A stretch of DNA of 64,000 bases from Novosphingobium sp. PhB57 (lineage in GTDB: Bacteria; Pseudomonadota; Alphaproteobacteria; Sphingomonadales; Sphingomonadaceae), in the NCBI RefSeq assembly GCF_004342985.1, contig NZ_SMBO01000005.1, positions 310,001 to 374,000 of the forward strand, read 5' to 3'. Below, one piece after another: positions 25,767 through 34,678 of the stretch. The notes under the pieces were generated by a model. The model was not told where the DNA came from, ran no database searches, and saw only the letters and a list, made by a program, of their open reading frames with translations. Both the position numbers and the translations under genes were made by a program. The stretch's first letter is position 1. Each line of letters begins with the position of its first letter.

Positions 25767-28682
25767 TCAGAAGTTGGCGCGCAGACCCAGCAGGACCTGA
25801 CGGCCCGGATAGTAGACCGAGTAAGCGGCGTTGTCGTATTCGAAGGTGGTGCGGATCGGCTCGTTGGTGATGTTCAGCACATCGAGCGTCAGGCGCACCG
25901 CGTTGTTCAGGAAGGGCAGCTGGTAGCCGGCCGACATGTCGAGCTGGCCACGGGCGTCCGAGCGCAGGGCGGCGTTCTGGATGCCGTTCTGCGGACCGTT
26001 CACGGCGATCGACGCGTCGTTCCAGACGTAGTTCACGCTGACCGACAGGCCGTTGTTCTCGTAGAAGCCCTGGAGGTTGTACGAGTAGGGCGAAACACCG
26101 GTGGCAACGAGGCCCGAGGACGAGGACTGCTTCAGGTAGGTGCCGTTGGCCGAGAAGCCCAGGCCCTGCACCAGGAAGTCGAGCGGCTGCACCCAGGTGG
26201 CCTCGATGCCCTTGATCTTCAGATCGCTGAGGTTGATCGGGCGGGTCACCGTGATCGGCAGGTTCGCGATCGGCACGCCGGTCTGGAGCGAGCGGTCGCT
26301 GAGGGCGTTCTGCTGGGTCGAGATCAGGCTGTCGTACGGAATGTTGAGCGAACCGAAAGGCACTTCCGAGGACGTGGTGACGGTGAAGCCGGCGATGTTC
26401 TTCTGGAAGGCCGACACACCGACATAACCGATGCCGCCGGTGTAGAATTCACCGCCGATATCGAAGTTGTCCGAAGTGTAGGGCTTCAGATCAGGATTGC
26501 CCGCGCTGGCCGTGAGGGCCGAGGGATCCGAGAACGTGATGCCCGGCAGGATCTGGTCGGCATTCGGACGCGTCATCGTGCGCGAGGCCGAGAAGCGCAG
26601 CTTCAGGTTGTCCAGCAGATCGTAGGTGAAGTTCACCGAGGGCAGGAAGTTGTCGTAGTTCGAGCGCGAGGTGATGTCGATGATGGCGGTGCCGACCTGG
26701 CTCGGGCCGACGACGATCTGCTTGGTATGGGCATAGCGCATGCCGCCGTTCATGTGCAGTTCGCGGCCGAACAGTTCGGTGGTGCCGTTCAGTTCGAAGT
26801 AGGCGCCCAGCACCGTCTCGTCGATGTCGCCCGTGGCGCCGCCGGTCACCGCGCCGCGCGTTTCCGGCGCGCTGTCACGGTAGCTGGCGTAGTTGGTGGC
26901 CTGCTTGATGGCATCGAAGTCGGGGATGACGAAGGCATTGTAGCCCACGCTGCCGCTGGCGAGATGGCCGAAGTTGCTGACCGGGAACTGGGTCAGGTAC
27001 TGCGGGATCTGGCCGGTGGTGATCGAGCCGGTATCGCCGGTGCAGCCGGTGCCGCAGACGGAAAGCTGGTAGGCCGGGCTGTTGTCGTAGGCGCGGATCG
27101 AACGCTGGGCGCGATCATAGGCGCCGCCGAACTTCACGCTGAAGTCGCTGTCGCCGATGGTGGTGTCGAGGTGGGCACCGCGCGTCTCGGTATCGCGGCG
27201 AACCAGCGACACGTTCTGGCGGTACCATTCCCAGCCCATGTTCGGATCGTTGAGATCGACATTGGTGGTGATGATCGGCTGGTTGCCGCCGCTGTTGTCG
27301 TAATAGACGTCCACGCCCGAACCCGGGGTGGTCTGGAAGGCCCAAGTCGGCTGTTCGCGGAAGAACTTGCTCTTCGACCAGTTGGCATTGGCTTCCACCT
27401 TCACGCGGTCGGAAGGCTGCCAGGTGACGCTCGGCGCGATGTTCCAGAACTTGGTGGTCTGCTTGAACTGGCTCGCTTCGAGGAAGAACGAGGAGTTGGC
27501 GAAGGTGCCGCTGGTGACCACGCCGTTGTCGTCGACCGCAAGGTCGATCGGGATCATGCCGCCGGTCGACTGCGCGCTGGTGCCCGGGCCCGAGTTACGG
27601 ACCTGCCAGTTCATGTTGACCTTGTAGTAGTCGCGCTTGGACTTGGCCCAGATACCGTCGATCGCGAAGTGCAGCTCGTCGCTGGGACGCCATTCGAGCG
27701 ATGCCAGCGCAGAGATGCGCGAACGGTCGCCGTTGGTCAGGCTGTTGCGGCCAAGGCGCGGGATCAGCGCGGTGCTGAGCTGGTCGCGGGTGAGACCCGA
27801 AGTGGCGACCACGTCCACCGGCTGGCCGGCGACGAGGCCGTGGCCGGTATTGGTCGGAACCACCGAGGCCCAGGAGAAGTTGTTGCCGCCCGGATCGCCG
27901 GCGCCAAGGTTGCCGTCGGTCCAGCCCACGGATTCGAAGCCATCGACGCGGGTCTTGGTCTTCACGCCGGCCACGCCGACGAGAATGCCGAAGGTATCCG
28001 TGGTGTGGCTGGCGACGACCGCGCCGCGCGGGCTGATCTTGCCGTTGCTATCGGTATACTGGCCCTGGCCGACGACGGTGAAGTGCGTGCCTTCCTTGTC
28101 GAAGGGGCGCGCGTTGTGCAGGTTGACGGTGCCGGCGATACCGCCTTCGAGCGTCGAGGGCGAAGGGCTCTTGGCAAGGTCGAGACGGGTGAAGAGTTCG
28201 GACGGGAAGAAGTCGAGATCGACTTCGCGGTTGGCGCTGCCGCCGTTGGTGCCGCCGTCGGACGCGACCTGGAGCTGCGAGCCGTTCAGCAGCACGCGGG
28301 TGAAGCTGGGGCCAAGGCCGCGGATGGCGACCTGGGTGCCTTCGCCGTTGATGTCGCGGTTGAGGCGCACGCCGGGCATGCGGTTCAGCGTTTCGGCCAG
28401 GTTGGTGGCGGGCAGCTTGCCGATGTCTTCGGCGAAGATCGAATCGCCGAAGGTCACGGCGTCGCGCTTGGCATTGGTCGCGCTCTGCAGCGAGGCGCGG
28501 ATGCCGGTGACGATGATGTCGCCCGCGGAAGGCGTATCGTCCTGAGGGGCGGCGGTCGTATCGGCGGTGTCGGCGGCCGTGGTGCCCGCAGCGTCCTGCG
28601 CGAAGGCGGCAGGCGCGGAAAGGCCCGAAAGCGCGGCGGCGCTCAGAAGAACGGCACGAACGGAAATACGGTTGGATCGCAT
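25767..28682 (-). CDS. TonB-dependent receptor, Caulobacter/sphingomonad carbohydrate type
   Basis: This 971-residue outer-membrane transporter imports large oligosaccharides using TonB energy. A signal peptide (1-28, ending AFA) precedes a TonB-box-like GDIIVTGIRASLQSA. The plug domain shows NLAETLNRMPGVRLNRDINGEGTQVAIRGLGP, SFTRVLLNG and GGIAGTVNL. A long beta-barrel follows, with RFSASRTMTRPNADQ and a terminal aromatic (LLGLRANF). This architecture matches the TIGR01782-type receptors that are abundant in Caulobacter, Xanthomonas and sphingomonads. Its position after the uronate/GH3 operon and two LacI-type operators around its promoter point to glucuronoxylan-derived oligosaccharides as the cargo; that is inference. 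Confidence 0.93.
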   Translation of the reverse strand: MRSNRISVRAVLLSAAALSGLSAPAAFAQDAAGTTAADTADTTAAPQDDTPSAGDIIVTGIRASLQSATNAKRDAVTFGDSIFAEDIGKLPATNLAETLNRMPGVRLNRDINGEGTQVAIRGLGPSFTRVLLNGSQLQVASDGGTNGGSANREVDLDFFPSELFTRLDLAKSPSPSTLEGGIAGTVNLHNARPFDKEGTHFTVVGQGQYTDSNGKISPRGAVVASHTTDTFGILVGVAGVKTKTRVDGFESVGWTDGNLGAGDPGGNNFSWASVVPTNTGHGLVAGQPVDVVATSGLTRDQLSTALIPRLGRNSLTNGDRSRISALASLEWRPSDELHFAIDGIWAKSKRDYYKVNMNWQVRNSGPGTSAQSTGGMIPIDLAVDDNGVVTSGTFANSSFFLEASQFKQTTKFWNIAPSVTWQPSDRVKVEANANWSKSKFFREQPTWAFQTTPGSGVDVYYDNSGGNQPIITTNVDLNDPNMGWEWYRQNVSLVRRDTETRGAHLDTTIGDSDFSVKFGGAYDRAQRSIRAYDNSPAYQLSVCGTGCTGDTGSITTGQIPQYLTQFPVSNFGHLASGSVGYNAFVIPDFDAIKQATNYASYRDSAPETRGAVTGGATGDIDETVLGAYFELNGTTELFGRELHMNGGMRYAHTKQIVVGPSQVGTAIIDITSRSNYDNFLPSVNFTYDLLDNLKLRFSASRTMTRPNADQILPGITFSDPSALTASAGNPDLKPYTSDNFDIGGEFYTGGIGYVGVSAFQKNIAGFTVTTSSEVPFGSLNIPYDSLISTQQNALSDRSLQTGVPIANLPITVTRPINLSDLKIKGIEATWVQPLDFLVQGLGFSANGTYLKQSSSSGLVATGVSPYSYNLQGFYENNGLSVSVNYVWNDASIAVNGPQNGIQNAALRSDARGQLDMSAGYQLPFLNNAVRLTLDVLNITNEPIRTTFEYDNAAYSVYYPGRQVLLGLRANF

Positions 28683-28744
28683 TGGATATCCCCTCCCATT
28701 TAAATCACGTCCGCTTCCGAGCGGATCGTGGGTTGCGCCAACAC

Positions 28745-28758
28745 TGGTAGCGCTATCA
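28745..28758. promoter_or_regulatory. LacI-type operator downstream of receptor promoter
   Basis: TGGTAGCGCTATCA is the most symmetric copy of the shared motif. It lies just after the predicted transcription start of the minus-strand receptor promoter, about 63 bp before the ATG. Confidence 0.7.
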
Positions 28759-28766
28759 TTGAAGCC

Positions 28767-28795
28767 TTAATATGCCCAGTGCCGGCGCGCGTCAA
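28767..28795 (-). promoter_or_regulatory. Putative TonB-receptor promoter
   Basis: On the minus strand, TTGACG (28795-28790), a 17-base spacer and TATTAA (28772-28767) form a near-consensus sigma70 promoter. One operator lies immediately downstream (28745-28758) and another immediately upstream (28802-28815). Confidence 0.65.
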
Positions 28796-28801
28796 CAGTT
28801 A

Positions 28802-28815
28802 TGTTAGCGGTATCT
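28802..28815. promoter_or_regulatory. LacI-type operator upstream of receptor promoter
   Basis: TGTTAGCGGTATCT is a second motif copy, 57 bp centre to centre from the site at 28745. It begins 1 bp after the stop codon side of the upstream GH35 gene, so the operators bracket the promoter. Confidence 0.65.
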
Positions 28816-28816
28816 T

Positions 28817-30496
28817 TCAATCGTAATCATAGAGTTTTACCCGCTGAATCTGCCACTTTCCGGACTCCAGGCGGATGTGGCGGCCCTGGTGCGTCTGGTC
28901 GCCGTTGAGCAGGCGGCCGGGCACCCATTTGCCGGTCGAATCGAATTCGCCCTCGAACGCCGAATCGATCCCGGCCAGCGCAGCCTTGCCGGTCCTGGGC
29001 TTGAACGTCACGGTAATGCCCTGCCCGGCGATCAGATACTCTTCCGGTCCGATCTGGATGATCATGCCGCCTGCCGCCGCGATCGCCGCAGTGGTGCCCG
29101 GTACCGAAGCGTCGGCGCCGGGATTGGCCACCGGCCGCTGGATATCGGCATAGGCGATGGTGAAGCGATAGGGGCCGACATCGCGGGTTTCCGGCTCGTA
29201 GACCAGCGTTTCGTCATAGAGCTGGCGCGGCTTGAAGCCGACCATGCGATCGGTGCCCTGCGCATCGAGAATGTAGGGCTTGAGCTGCTGGAGCACGCCG
29301 TAGGCATCCTTAAGCGCGCCGGGATCCTCGTCCACCGAGTCGATGGAGAAGGGGCCGAAGCCGATCGCGTCGAGCTGGCCGATGGCGTAGAACGCATTGG
29401 CGGGCGCCACCGGATTGGTAGAATTGTGCGCCTCGGGAATGAACAGCACGTTGTCCGGGCGCTTGTAGCCGTTCACGATATCCACGAAGCTGGAAAAGTA
29501 GATGTCCGGCGCCAGGAAATCGAGGTGCGGCCCTCCGGCCTTCCAGACGTCGAGCAAGTGCGGCAGCGGGCCGCCGCTCGGGTATTCGCCGGGGATGCGG
29601 CCCGGCCGGTTGAGCGCCACGTTGACGTACATCGGGATCGGATAGGCCGCCTTGCCCGCCGCGGCGAGCTGGTCGGCGAAGCGGGCATAGTGCCAGGCCG
29701 CGAAGACCTCCGCCGCGGCATCGCCGCCGCCGAACAGCTCGTCCCACGAACCGCTGGTACGCGCGCCGCGTTCGAGCCACATCCGGCGCATGCCCGGAAC
29801 CAGCGAGTCCTTGTGAGCGACGAGGTAGTTGACCAGTTCGGCCGGAACCGGCTCGCGGTAGGCGGCATTGGCGGCGGCGCTGTAGTCGCGCGCGACCGGC
29901 AACATGCCGATCTCGTTCTCCACTTGCACCATGACGACGGTATTCTGCGTGGAATCCACCGCCTTGAGGTGCGCCATGAGCGCGGCATAGGCGCGCTCGT
30001 CGGCCTTCAGCGTCTCGGCGCCGAACGTCGAGAGGATCTCCACGCCCTGACCATTGGGAAGCTGCGCGCGCGGGAAGCGCTGCTGGTCGCGCTTGACCCA
30101 GGCCGGGATGTACGTGGACATGGAGTTCTTCCACGCCCCGAACCACAGCACCACCAGCTTGAGGTTGTTGGCGCGCGCCGCCTTGATCTGGGAATCGACC
30201 GAGGACCAGTCGAACGTGCCCTCGGTGGGTTCGATCAGTTCCCACGACACCGGCGTCAGCACGGTATCGAGGTTCATCTCCTTCAACCGCTTCCAGTGCG
30301 GCGCCATGTAGGCGGCGCTGGAGGAAGCCGAATTGCTCAGCTCGCCCGCGATCATCAGCATCGGCTTGCCGTTCACGATCAGCTGCTTCGTATCGCCCTT
30401 GGTCTCCAGACGCGGCGCATCGGCCAGGGCGGGAGCGGCGAGGCTCAGGCTGGCCGCAATGGCCGAGACCGCCAGCAGGGCAGTGCGGAGGGTCAT
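28817..30496 (-). CDS. GH35-like beta-galactosidase with DUF5597-type C-terminus
   Basis: This 559-residue secreted enzyme (Sec signal about 1-26, LAAPALADAP) is of the shorter GH35 type related to Cellvibrio and Xanthomonas enzymes acting on galactosylated plant glycans. The barrel begins QLIVNGKPMLMIAGELSNS, contains LDTVLTPVSWELIEPTEGTFDW, and has VVMVQVENEIG as the acid/base segment and NVLFIPEAHNS as the candidate nucleophile segment. The C-terminal part (about 400-559) fits DUF5597 from memory. ATG at 30496 has GGGAGAG 6 bases upstream and overlaps the uxuB stop by 4 bp, so it is the last gene of the hexuronate operon. A galactosidase there suggests that the natural xylan or xyloglucan carries galactose. 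Confidence 0.8.
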   Translation of the reverse strand: MTLRTALLAVSAIAASLSLAAPALADAPRLETKGDTKQLIVNGKPMLMIAGELSNSASSSAAYMAPHWKRLKEMNLDTVLTPVSWELIEPTEGTFDWSSVDSQIKAARANNLKLVVLWFGAWKNSMSTYIPAWVKRDQQRFPRAQLPNGQGVEILSTFGAETLKADERAYAALMAHLKAVDSTQNTVVMVQVENEIGMLPVARDYSAAANAAYREPVPAELVNYLVAHKDSLVPGMRRMWLERGARTSGSWDELFGGGDAAAEVFAAWHYARFADQLAAAGKAAYPIPMYVNVALNRPGRIPGEYPSGGPLPHLLDVWKAGGPHLDFLAPDIYFSSFVDIVNGYKRPDNVLFIPEAHNSTNPVAPANAFYAIGQLDAIGFGPFSIDSVDEDPGALKDAYGVLQQLKPYILDAQGTDRMVGFKPRQLYDETLVYEPETRDVGPYRFTIAYADIQRPVANPGADASVPGTTAAIAAAGGMIIQIGPEEYLIAGQGITVTFKPRTGKAALAGIDSAFEGEFDSTGKWVPGRLLNGDQTHQGRHIRLESGKWQIQRVKLYDYD

Positions 30497-31953
30497 GCGT
30501 TCTCTCCCAGGAATGCAGTGATGACGGCGCGGGCGCCGGAAGTTTCGAGATGGCCGAGATGGGCGGCCACGGCGTCGAGCACGGCGGCATCGGGCACATG
30601 GCCCAGCACGCCGAGGGCCTCGGTGACCCGGGCGCGCGGCGTGGCCGCAAGGCGCAGTGCATCGGCAAGGGCGGCAGCGGCGGGATCGTCGATGGCGAAG
30701 CTCTCGCCCGCGTCGCTCGTGCCCGCCTGCCAGCGTACCCAGGCGGCAACGGCCAGCGTGATGGCCGCGAAGGAACCGCCCTGCTCCGCCACAGCGGCCA
30801 GCGGCGCAAGCAGGCGCTGCGGCAGCTTCTGCGATCCGTCCATGGCGATCTGGCGGGTGCGGTGCTGGAGCGCGCTGTTGGCGAAGCGGGCCATCAGTTC
30901 CTGCCGGTAGGCCGGCACGTCGAGCCCGGCGGGCGGGTTCAGCGTGGGCACCACTTCGTCCCACAGCCGCTCGACGAAAGCACGGCCCTGCGCGGTGCCG
31001 ACGAACTCGTGGACGAACGCATCGCCTGCCAGCCCGCCGAGATAGGCGATGGCCGAATGGGCGCCGTTGAGCAGGCGCAGCTTGGCTTCCTCCCACGGGG
31101 CGACCGCATCGGTCAGCTGGACGCCGAGCGCGGCGAAATCCGGGCGCTCGCCTGCGAAGCTGTCCTCGATCACCCATTGCAGGAAGGGCTCGGCCTTGAC
31201 CATGGCCCGATCTTCCACGCCGGTCAGCGCGGCGAGACCGGCGATGTCCTCGTCCGTGGTGGCGGGCACGATGCGGTCGACCATGGTGGCCGGGAACGTG
31301 CAGCCCTGCGCGATCCAGGCGGCGAGCGCAGGATCGTGCGCCTCGGCCATGGCGAGCACCGCGCCTTTCAGCAGCGCGCCGTTGTGGGGCAGGTTGTCGC
31401 AGGAGAGGATCGAGAGCGGAGCGAGGCCCTCTGCCCGCCGACGCGCAAGCGCCGCGACAAGGAAGCCCGCCGCGGTGCGCGGACGCTCCAGCCCGGCCAG
31501 GTCGGCGGCGACGTCGGCGTCCTCGGCCATCAGCTTGCCGGTCTTGCGATCGAGGCAATAGCCTTTCTCGGTCACGGTCAACGTGACGAGGTGCGTGTCC
31601 GGCGAGGCCAGCGCGGCCACCACCGCCTCCGGCTCTTCCGGGGCGACCAGCACATGCTGCACGGCGCCGATGATCTGCGGGGTCTGCACCGCGCCTTCGC
31701 GCACCAGCAGGGTGTAGAGGCCGTCCTGCGGGTTCATCTGGTCCCGCACAGAGGCCGAGCGCAGAGAGACGCCGATCACGCCCCAGCGCAAGTCGCCCGA
31801 AGCCAGCGCCGCCTCGAACACGGCGGCCTGGTGCGCGCGGTGGAAGGCACCGATGCCAAGGTGGACGACCCCCGCCCTGACCGCCGCGCGGTCATAGGCG
31901 GGACGGGCGACGGCGGCCGGAACCTGGCCGAGGGTCTCTGCGGAAAGCCTCAC
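30493..31953 (-). CDS. uxuB: D-mannonate oxidoreductase (fructuronate reductase)
   Basis: This 486-residue member of the mannitol dehydrogenase family reduces fructuronate to mannonate with NADH in glucuronate catabolism. Features are the N-terminal nucleotide-binding VVHLGIGAFHRAHQAAVFE (about 29-47), WGVIGVSLRS, LTVTEKGYCLD, LSCDNLPHNG, and the catalytic-region KLRLLNGAHSAIAYLG with the family Lys and Asn-His. It sits between uxaC and a GH35 gene with 4-bp ATGA overlaps on both sides. The pathway position is fixed by its neighbours UxaC and ManD, which favours fructuronate over tagaturonate or mannitol. Confidence 0.92.
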   Translation of the reverse strand: MRLSAETLGQVPAAVARPAYDRAAVRAGVVHLGIGAFHRAHQAAVFEAALASGDLRWGVIGVSLRSASVRDQMNPQDGLYTLLVREGAVQTPQIIGAVQHVLVAPEEPEAVVAALASPDTHLVTLTVTEKGYCLDRKTGKLMAEDADVAADLAGLERPRTAAGFLVAALARRRAEGLAPLSILSCDNLPHNGALLKGAVLAMAEAHDPALAAWIAQGCTFPATMVDRIVPATTDEDIAGLAALTGVEDRAMVKAEPFLQWVIEDSFAGERPDFAALGVQLTDAVAPWEEAKLRLLNGAHSAIAYLGGLAGDAFVHEFVGTAQGRAFVERLWDEVVPTLNPPAGLDVPAYRQELMARFANSALQHRTRQIAMDGSQKLPQRLLAPLAAVAEQGGSFAAITLAVAAWVRWQAGTSDAGESFAIDDPAAAALADALRLAATPRARVTEALGVLGHVPDAAVLDAVAAHLGHLETSGARAVITAFLGENA

Positions 31954-33362
31954 AGCTTGTACGCCGCCTTGACGAGATCGTAAGCAAGCGCGCGGGCGAC
32001 TTCATGCGCCTCATCCTCGGGCAGGCGGTGCTCGGCCACGAGCTGCGCCAGCCAGGCGCAGTCCATGCGGCGGGCCACGTCGTGCCGGGCGGGGATCGAG
32101 AGGAAGGCACGGGTATCGTCGTTGAAGCCGACGGTGTTGTAGAAGCCCGAGGTCTCGGTCGTGCGCTCGCGGAAGCGGCGCATGCCTTCGGGGGAATCGT
32201 GGAACCACCAGGGCGGCCCAAGGCGCAGCGAGGGATAGTGCCCGGCGAGCGGCGCCAGTTCGCGCGAATAGACGTCCTCGTCCAGCGTGAACAGGATCAG
32301 CGTCAGGCGCGGGTCGTTGCCATGGCGGTCGAGCAGGGGCTTCAGCGCCTGCACGAATTCGCCGGGCAGCGGGATATCGCCGCCCTTGTCGCGGCCGAAG
32401 CGGTCGAGCACGGCCTGGTTGTGGCTGCGATAGACGGCAGGGTGAAGCTGCATGACCATGCCGTCTTCCACGCTCATCCCGGCCATTTCGGTCAGGAGCT
32501 GGGCGCGGAACAGTTCGGCGTCATCCTTGCCCGGTGCCGACAGGACACGCTGGTAGAGCGCCTCGCAATCCTCTGGCGAGAGATCGGCGGTGCGGGCGCT
32601 GGGATGGCCGTGATCGGTCGAGGTGGCTCCGGCTTCGCGGAAGCGGGCGCGGTGGAAGCGGTGCGCGGCGAGATAGCCCGCGTAAGTCGAGACGTCCTCG
32701 CCCGCCATCTCGCCGAACTTCGCGACCTTGGCGGCAAAGCCCGGCGTCTCGGGATCGACCACCGGGTCGGGGCGATAGGCGGTGACGACGCGGCCGTTCC
32801 AGCCGCTTTCCCGGATCGCGCGGTGATGCGCCAGTGGGTCGAGCGGGCCTTCGGTGGTGGCGATCAGTTCGATGTTGAAGGCCTCGAACAGCGCACGGGG
32901 GCGGAACGCCTCGGTCTTCAGCGCGGCGTCGATTACCTCGTAGTAATGGTCGGCGGTCGTCTCATCCAGCAGCACGTCCAGGCCGAACACTTCCGCGAAG
33001 ACCCAGTCCAGCCACATGCGCGAAGGGGTGCCGCGGAACAAGTGGTAGTGCTGCGCGAAGATCGCCCAGATCTTGCGCGGGTCCTGCTCCACCGAGCTGC
33101 CGTCCACGCTGGGCACGCCCAGCGATTCCAGCGCCACGCCCTGCGAATAGAGCATGCGGAACACGTAGTGGTCCGGCACGATCAGCAGCGAGGCAGGGTC
33201 GGTGAACGGCGCGTCATAGGCGAACCAGGACGGGTCGGTATGGCCATGCGGGCTGACGATCGGCAGGTCCTTCACGCCTTCGTAGAGCGCGCGCGCGATG
33301 GCGTGGGTGCCCGGATCGGCGGGGAACAGGCGGTCTGGGTGGAGAACGAGGGGACGAGTCAT
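31950..33362 (-). CDS. uxaC: Glucuronate isomerase
   Basis: This 470-residue uronate isomerase converts D-glucuronate to D-fructuronate (and galacturonate to tagaturonate), the first cytoplasmic step. It belongs to the amidohydrolase-like superfamily. The N-terminal metal motif is IVSPHGHTDPSWF (about 36-48), and the C-terminal half shows LTLILFTLDEDVYSRELAPLAG, LGPPWWFHDSPEGM and TSGFYNTVGFNDDTRAF, all typical of the Caulobacter-type enzyme. Both ends overlap neighbours by ATGA, linking it tightly to the exuT-like and uxuB genes. Confidence 0.94.
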   Translation of the reverse strand: MTRPLVLHPDRLFPADPGTHAIARALYEGVKDLPIVSPHGHTDPSWFAYDAPFTDPASLLIVPDHYVFRMLYSQGVALESLGVPSVDGSSVEQDPRKIWAIFAQHYHLFRGTPSRMWLDWVFAEVFGLDVLLDETTADHYYEVIDAALKTEAFRPRALFEAFNIELIATTEGPLDPLAHHRAIRESGWNGRVVTAYRPDPVVDPETPGFAAKVAKFGEMAGEDVSTYAGYLAAHRFHRARFREAGATSTDHGHPSARTADLSPEDCEALYQRVLSAPGKDDAELFRAQLLTEMAGMSVEDGMVMQLHPAVYRSHNQAVLDRFGRDKGGDIPLPGEFVQALKPLLDRHGNDPRLTLILFTLDEDVYSRELAPLAGHYPSLRLGPPWWFHDSPEGMRRFRERTTETSGFYNTVGFNDDTRAFLSIPARHDVARRMDCAWLAQLVAEHRLPEDEAHEVARALAYDLVKAAYKL

Positions 33363-34678
33363 GCGGGTACTTTCTCGCCGTCGGGATCGGCGACCTGGTA
33401 GCGGGGAAGAATCAGGTGAATGACGCCGAGCGCCACGAGATAGGCGCAGGAGGCGACGACGAAGATCGGCTCGTAGCTGCCCACGGTTTCAAGGATGGCG
33501 CCGGCGAACTTGGCCATGAGCATGCCGCCCAGCGCCCCGGAAAGCCCGCCGAGGCCGACGACCGATCCGGTCATCCAGCGCGGCATGGTATCGCCGGGAA
33601 GCGCGTAGAGGTTGGCGGAGAAGCCCTGGTGTCCCGCGCAGGCGAGGCCCACCAGCGCCACGGCCGTCCACAGGCCCGGCGCATTCGGCGCCATGGCGAT
33701 CGGCACGGCGCAGAGCGCGGCCATGAACATCGCCGTCTTGCGCGAGCGGTTGACGCTCCAGCCCCGGCCGATGAAGCGCGAGGAAGCCCAGCCGCCCAGC
33801 ACCGAACCGATGTCGGCCAGAATATAGACCGCGATCAGCGGCGGGCCGAAGTCCAGCATCTTCACGCCGAACTGCTTGTTGAAGAAGTCCGGCAGCCAGA
33901 ACAGGAAAGTCCACCAGACCGGATCGATCAGGAAGCGGCCCATCATGTAGGCCCAGGTCTGCCGATAGCCGAACAGCGCGCGCCACTTGACGGGGCGCGG
34001 TTTCTCCACCGGATCGGCCTCGATCCAGGCCAGTTCTTCGGCGCTGAGGTTCTTCTTGTCGCGCGGGCGGCGGTAGAAGCCGAGCCAGGCCGCCAGCCAC
34101 ACCACCGTCAGCAGGCCGGTGAGGATGAAGGCCCAGCGCCAGCCGAGCGTCAGCGCGATCACGGGCACCACCAGCGGCGTCAGGATCGCGCCCACGTTGG
34201 AACCGGCGTTGAAGATGCCGATGGCGAAAGCGCGCTCGCGCTTGGGGAACCATTCGTTGGTGGCGGCGATGGCGGCGGGGAATGTCCCCGCCTCGCCGAT
34301 GGCGAGCGGGATGCGCGCCAGGAGCATGCCGCTGGTGGACGTGAACAGCGCGTGCGCCATGTGGCCCACCGTCCAGAGCGTCACGGCCAGGGCATAGCCC
34401 GCCCGCGCGCCCAGCCGGTCGATCAGCCTGCCGAACACGACATAGGCAATGCCGTAGCCCGCCTGGAACCAGATCGCGAGATCGGCATAGCCGCTCTCGC
34501 TCCAGCCGTAGCGGGCCTGAAGCTCGGGCTTGAGCGTGGGCAGGACCAGCCTGTCCACATAGCTCAGCACCACCGCCGCGAACAGCAGCGCGCAGACGAT
34601 CCAGCGCACCCGGCCCGCGGGTTTCCCCGGGCCGGTCGCCGCGGCCTTGAGTGGCGTCACGCCGTTCACCGCGATCAC
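33359..34678 (-). CDS. exuT: Hexuronate:H+ symporter (MFS, ACS family)
   Basis: This 439-residue, 12-helix permease belongs to the anion:cation symporter branch of the MFS (ExuT/GudP type). Recognisable segments are AAVVLSYVDRLVLPTLKPELQ, AYVVFGRLIDRLGARAGY, RIPLAIGEAGTFPAAIAATNEWFPKRERAFAIGIFNAG and ILTGLLTVVWLAAWLGFY. It should carry glucuronate (or galacturonate) across the inner membrane. It lies between manD and uxaC, overlapping each by 4 bp, which makes hexuronate the natural cargo. The symbol rests on context as much as on sequence. Confidence 0.87.
   Translation of the reverse strand: MIAVNGVTPLKAAATGPGKPAGRVRWIVCALLFAAVVLSYVDRLVLPTLKPELQARYGWSESGYADLAIWFQAGYGIAYVVFGRLIDRLGARAGYALAVTLWTVGHMAHALFTSTSGMLLARIPLAIGEAGTFPAAIAATNEWFPKRERAFAIGIFNAGSNVGAILTPLVVPVIALTLGWRWAFILTGLLTVVWLAAWLGFYRRPRDKKNLSAEELAWIEADPVEKPRPVKWRALFGYRQTWAYMMGRFLIDPVWWTFLFWLPDFFNKQFGVKMLDFGPPLIAVYILADIGSVLGGWASSRFIGRGWSVNRSRKTAMFMAALCAVPIAMAPNAPGLWTAVALVGLACAGHQGFSANLYALPGDTMPRWMTGSVVGLGGLSGALGGMLMAKFAGAILETVGSYEPIFVVASCAYLVALGVIHLILPRYQVADPDGEKVPA

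Noticed and set aside
25716..28703. A 995-codon open frame on the + strand opposite the TonB receptor
   Set aside because: It is the exact antisense of a well-recognised receptor, has valine/glycine/arginine-rich low-information sequence and no domain; long antisense frames are expected at this G+C content.
28817..31558. A 913-codon minus-strand version of the GH35 gene
   Set aside because: The first 354 residues overlap uxuB out of frame; a signal peptide and ribosome site place the start at 30496.
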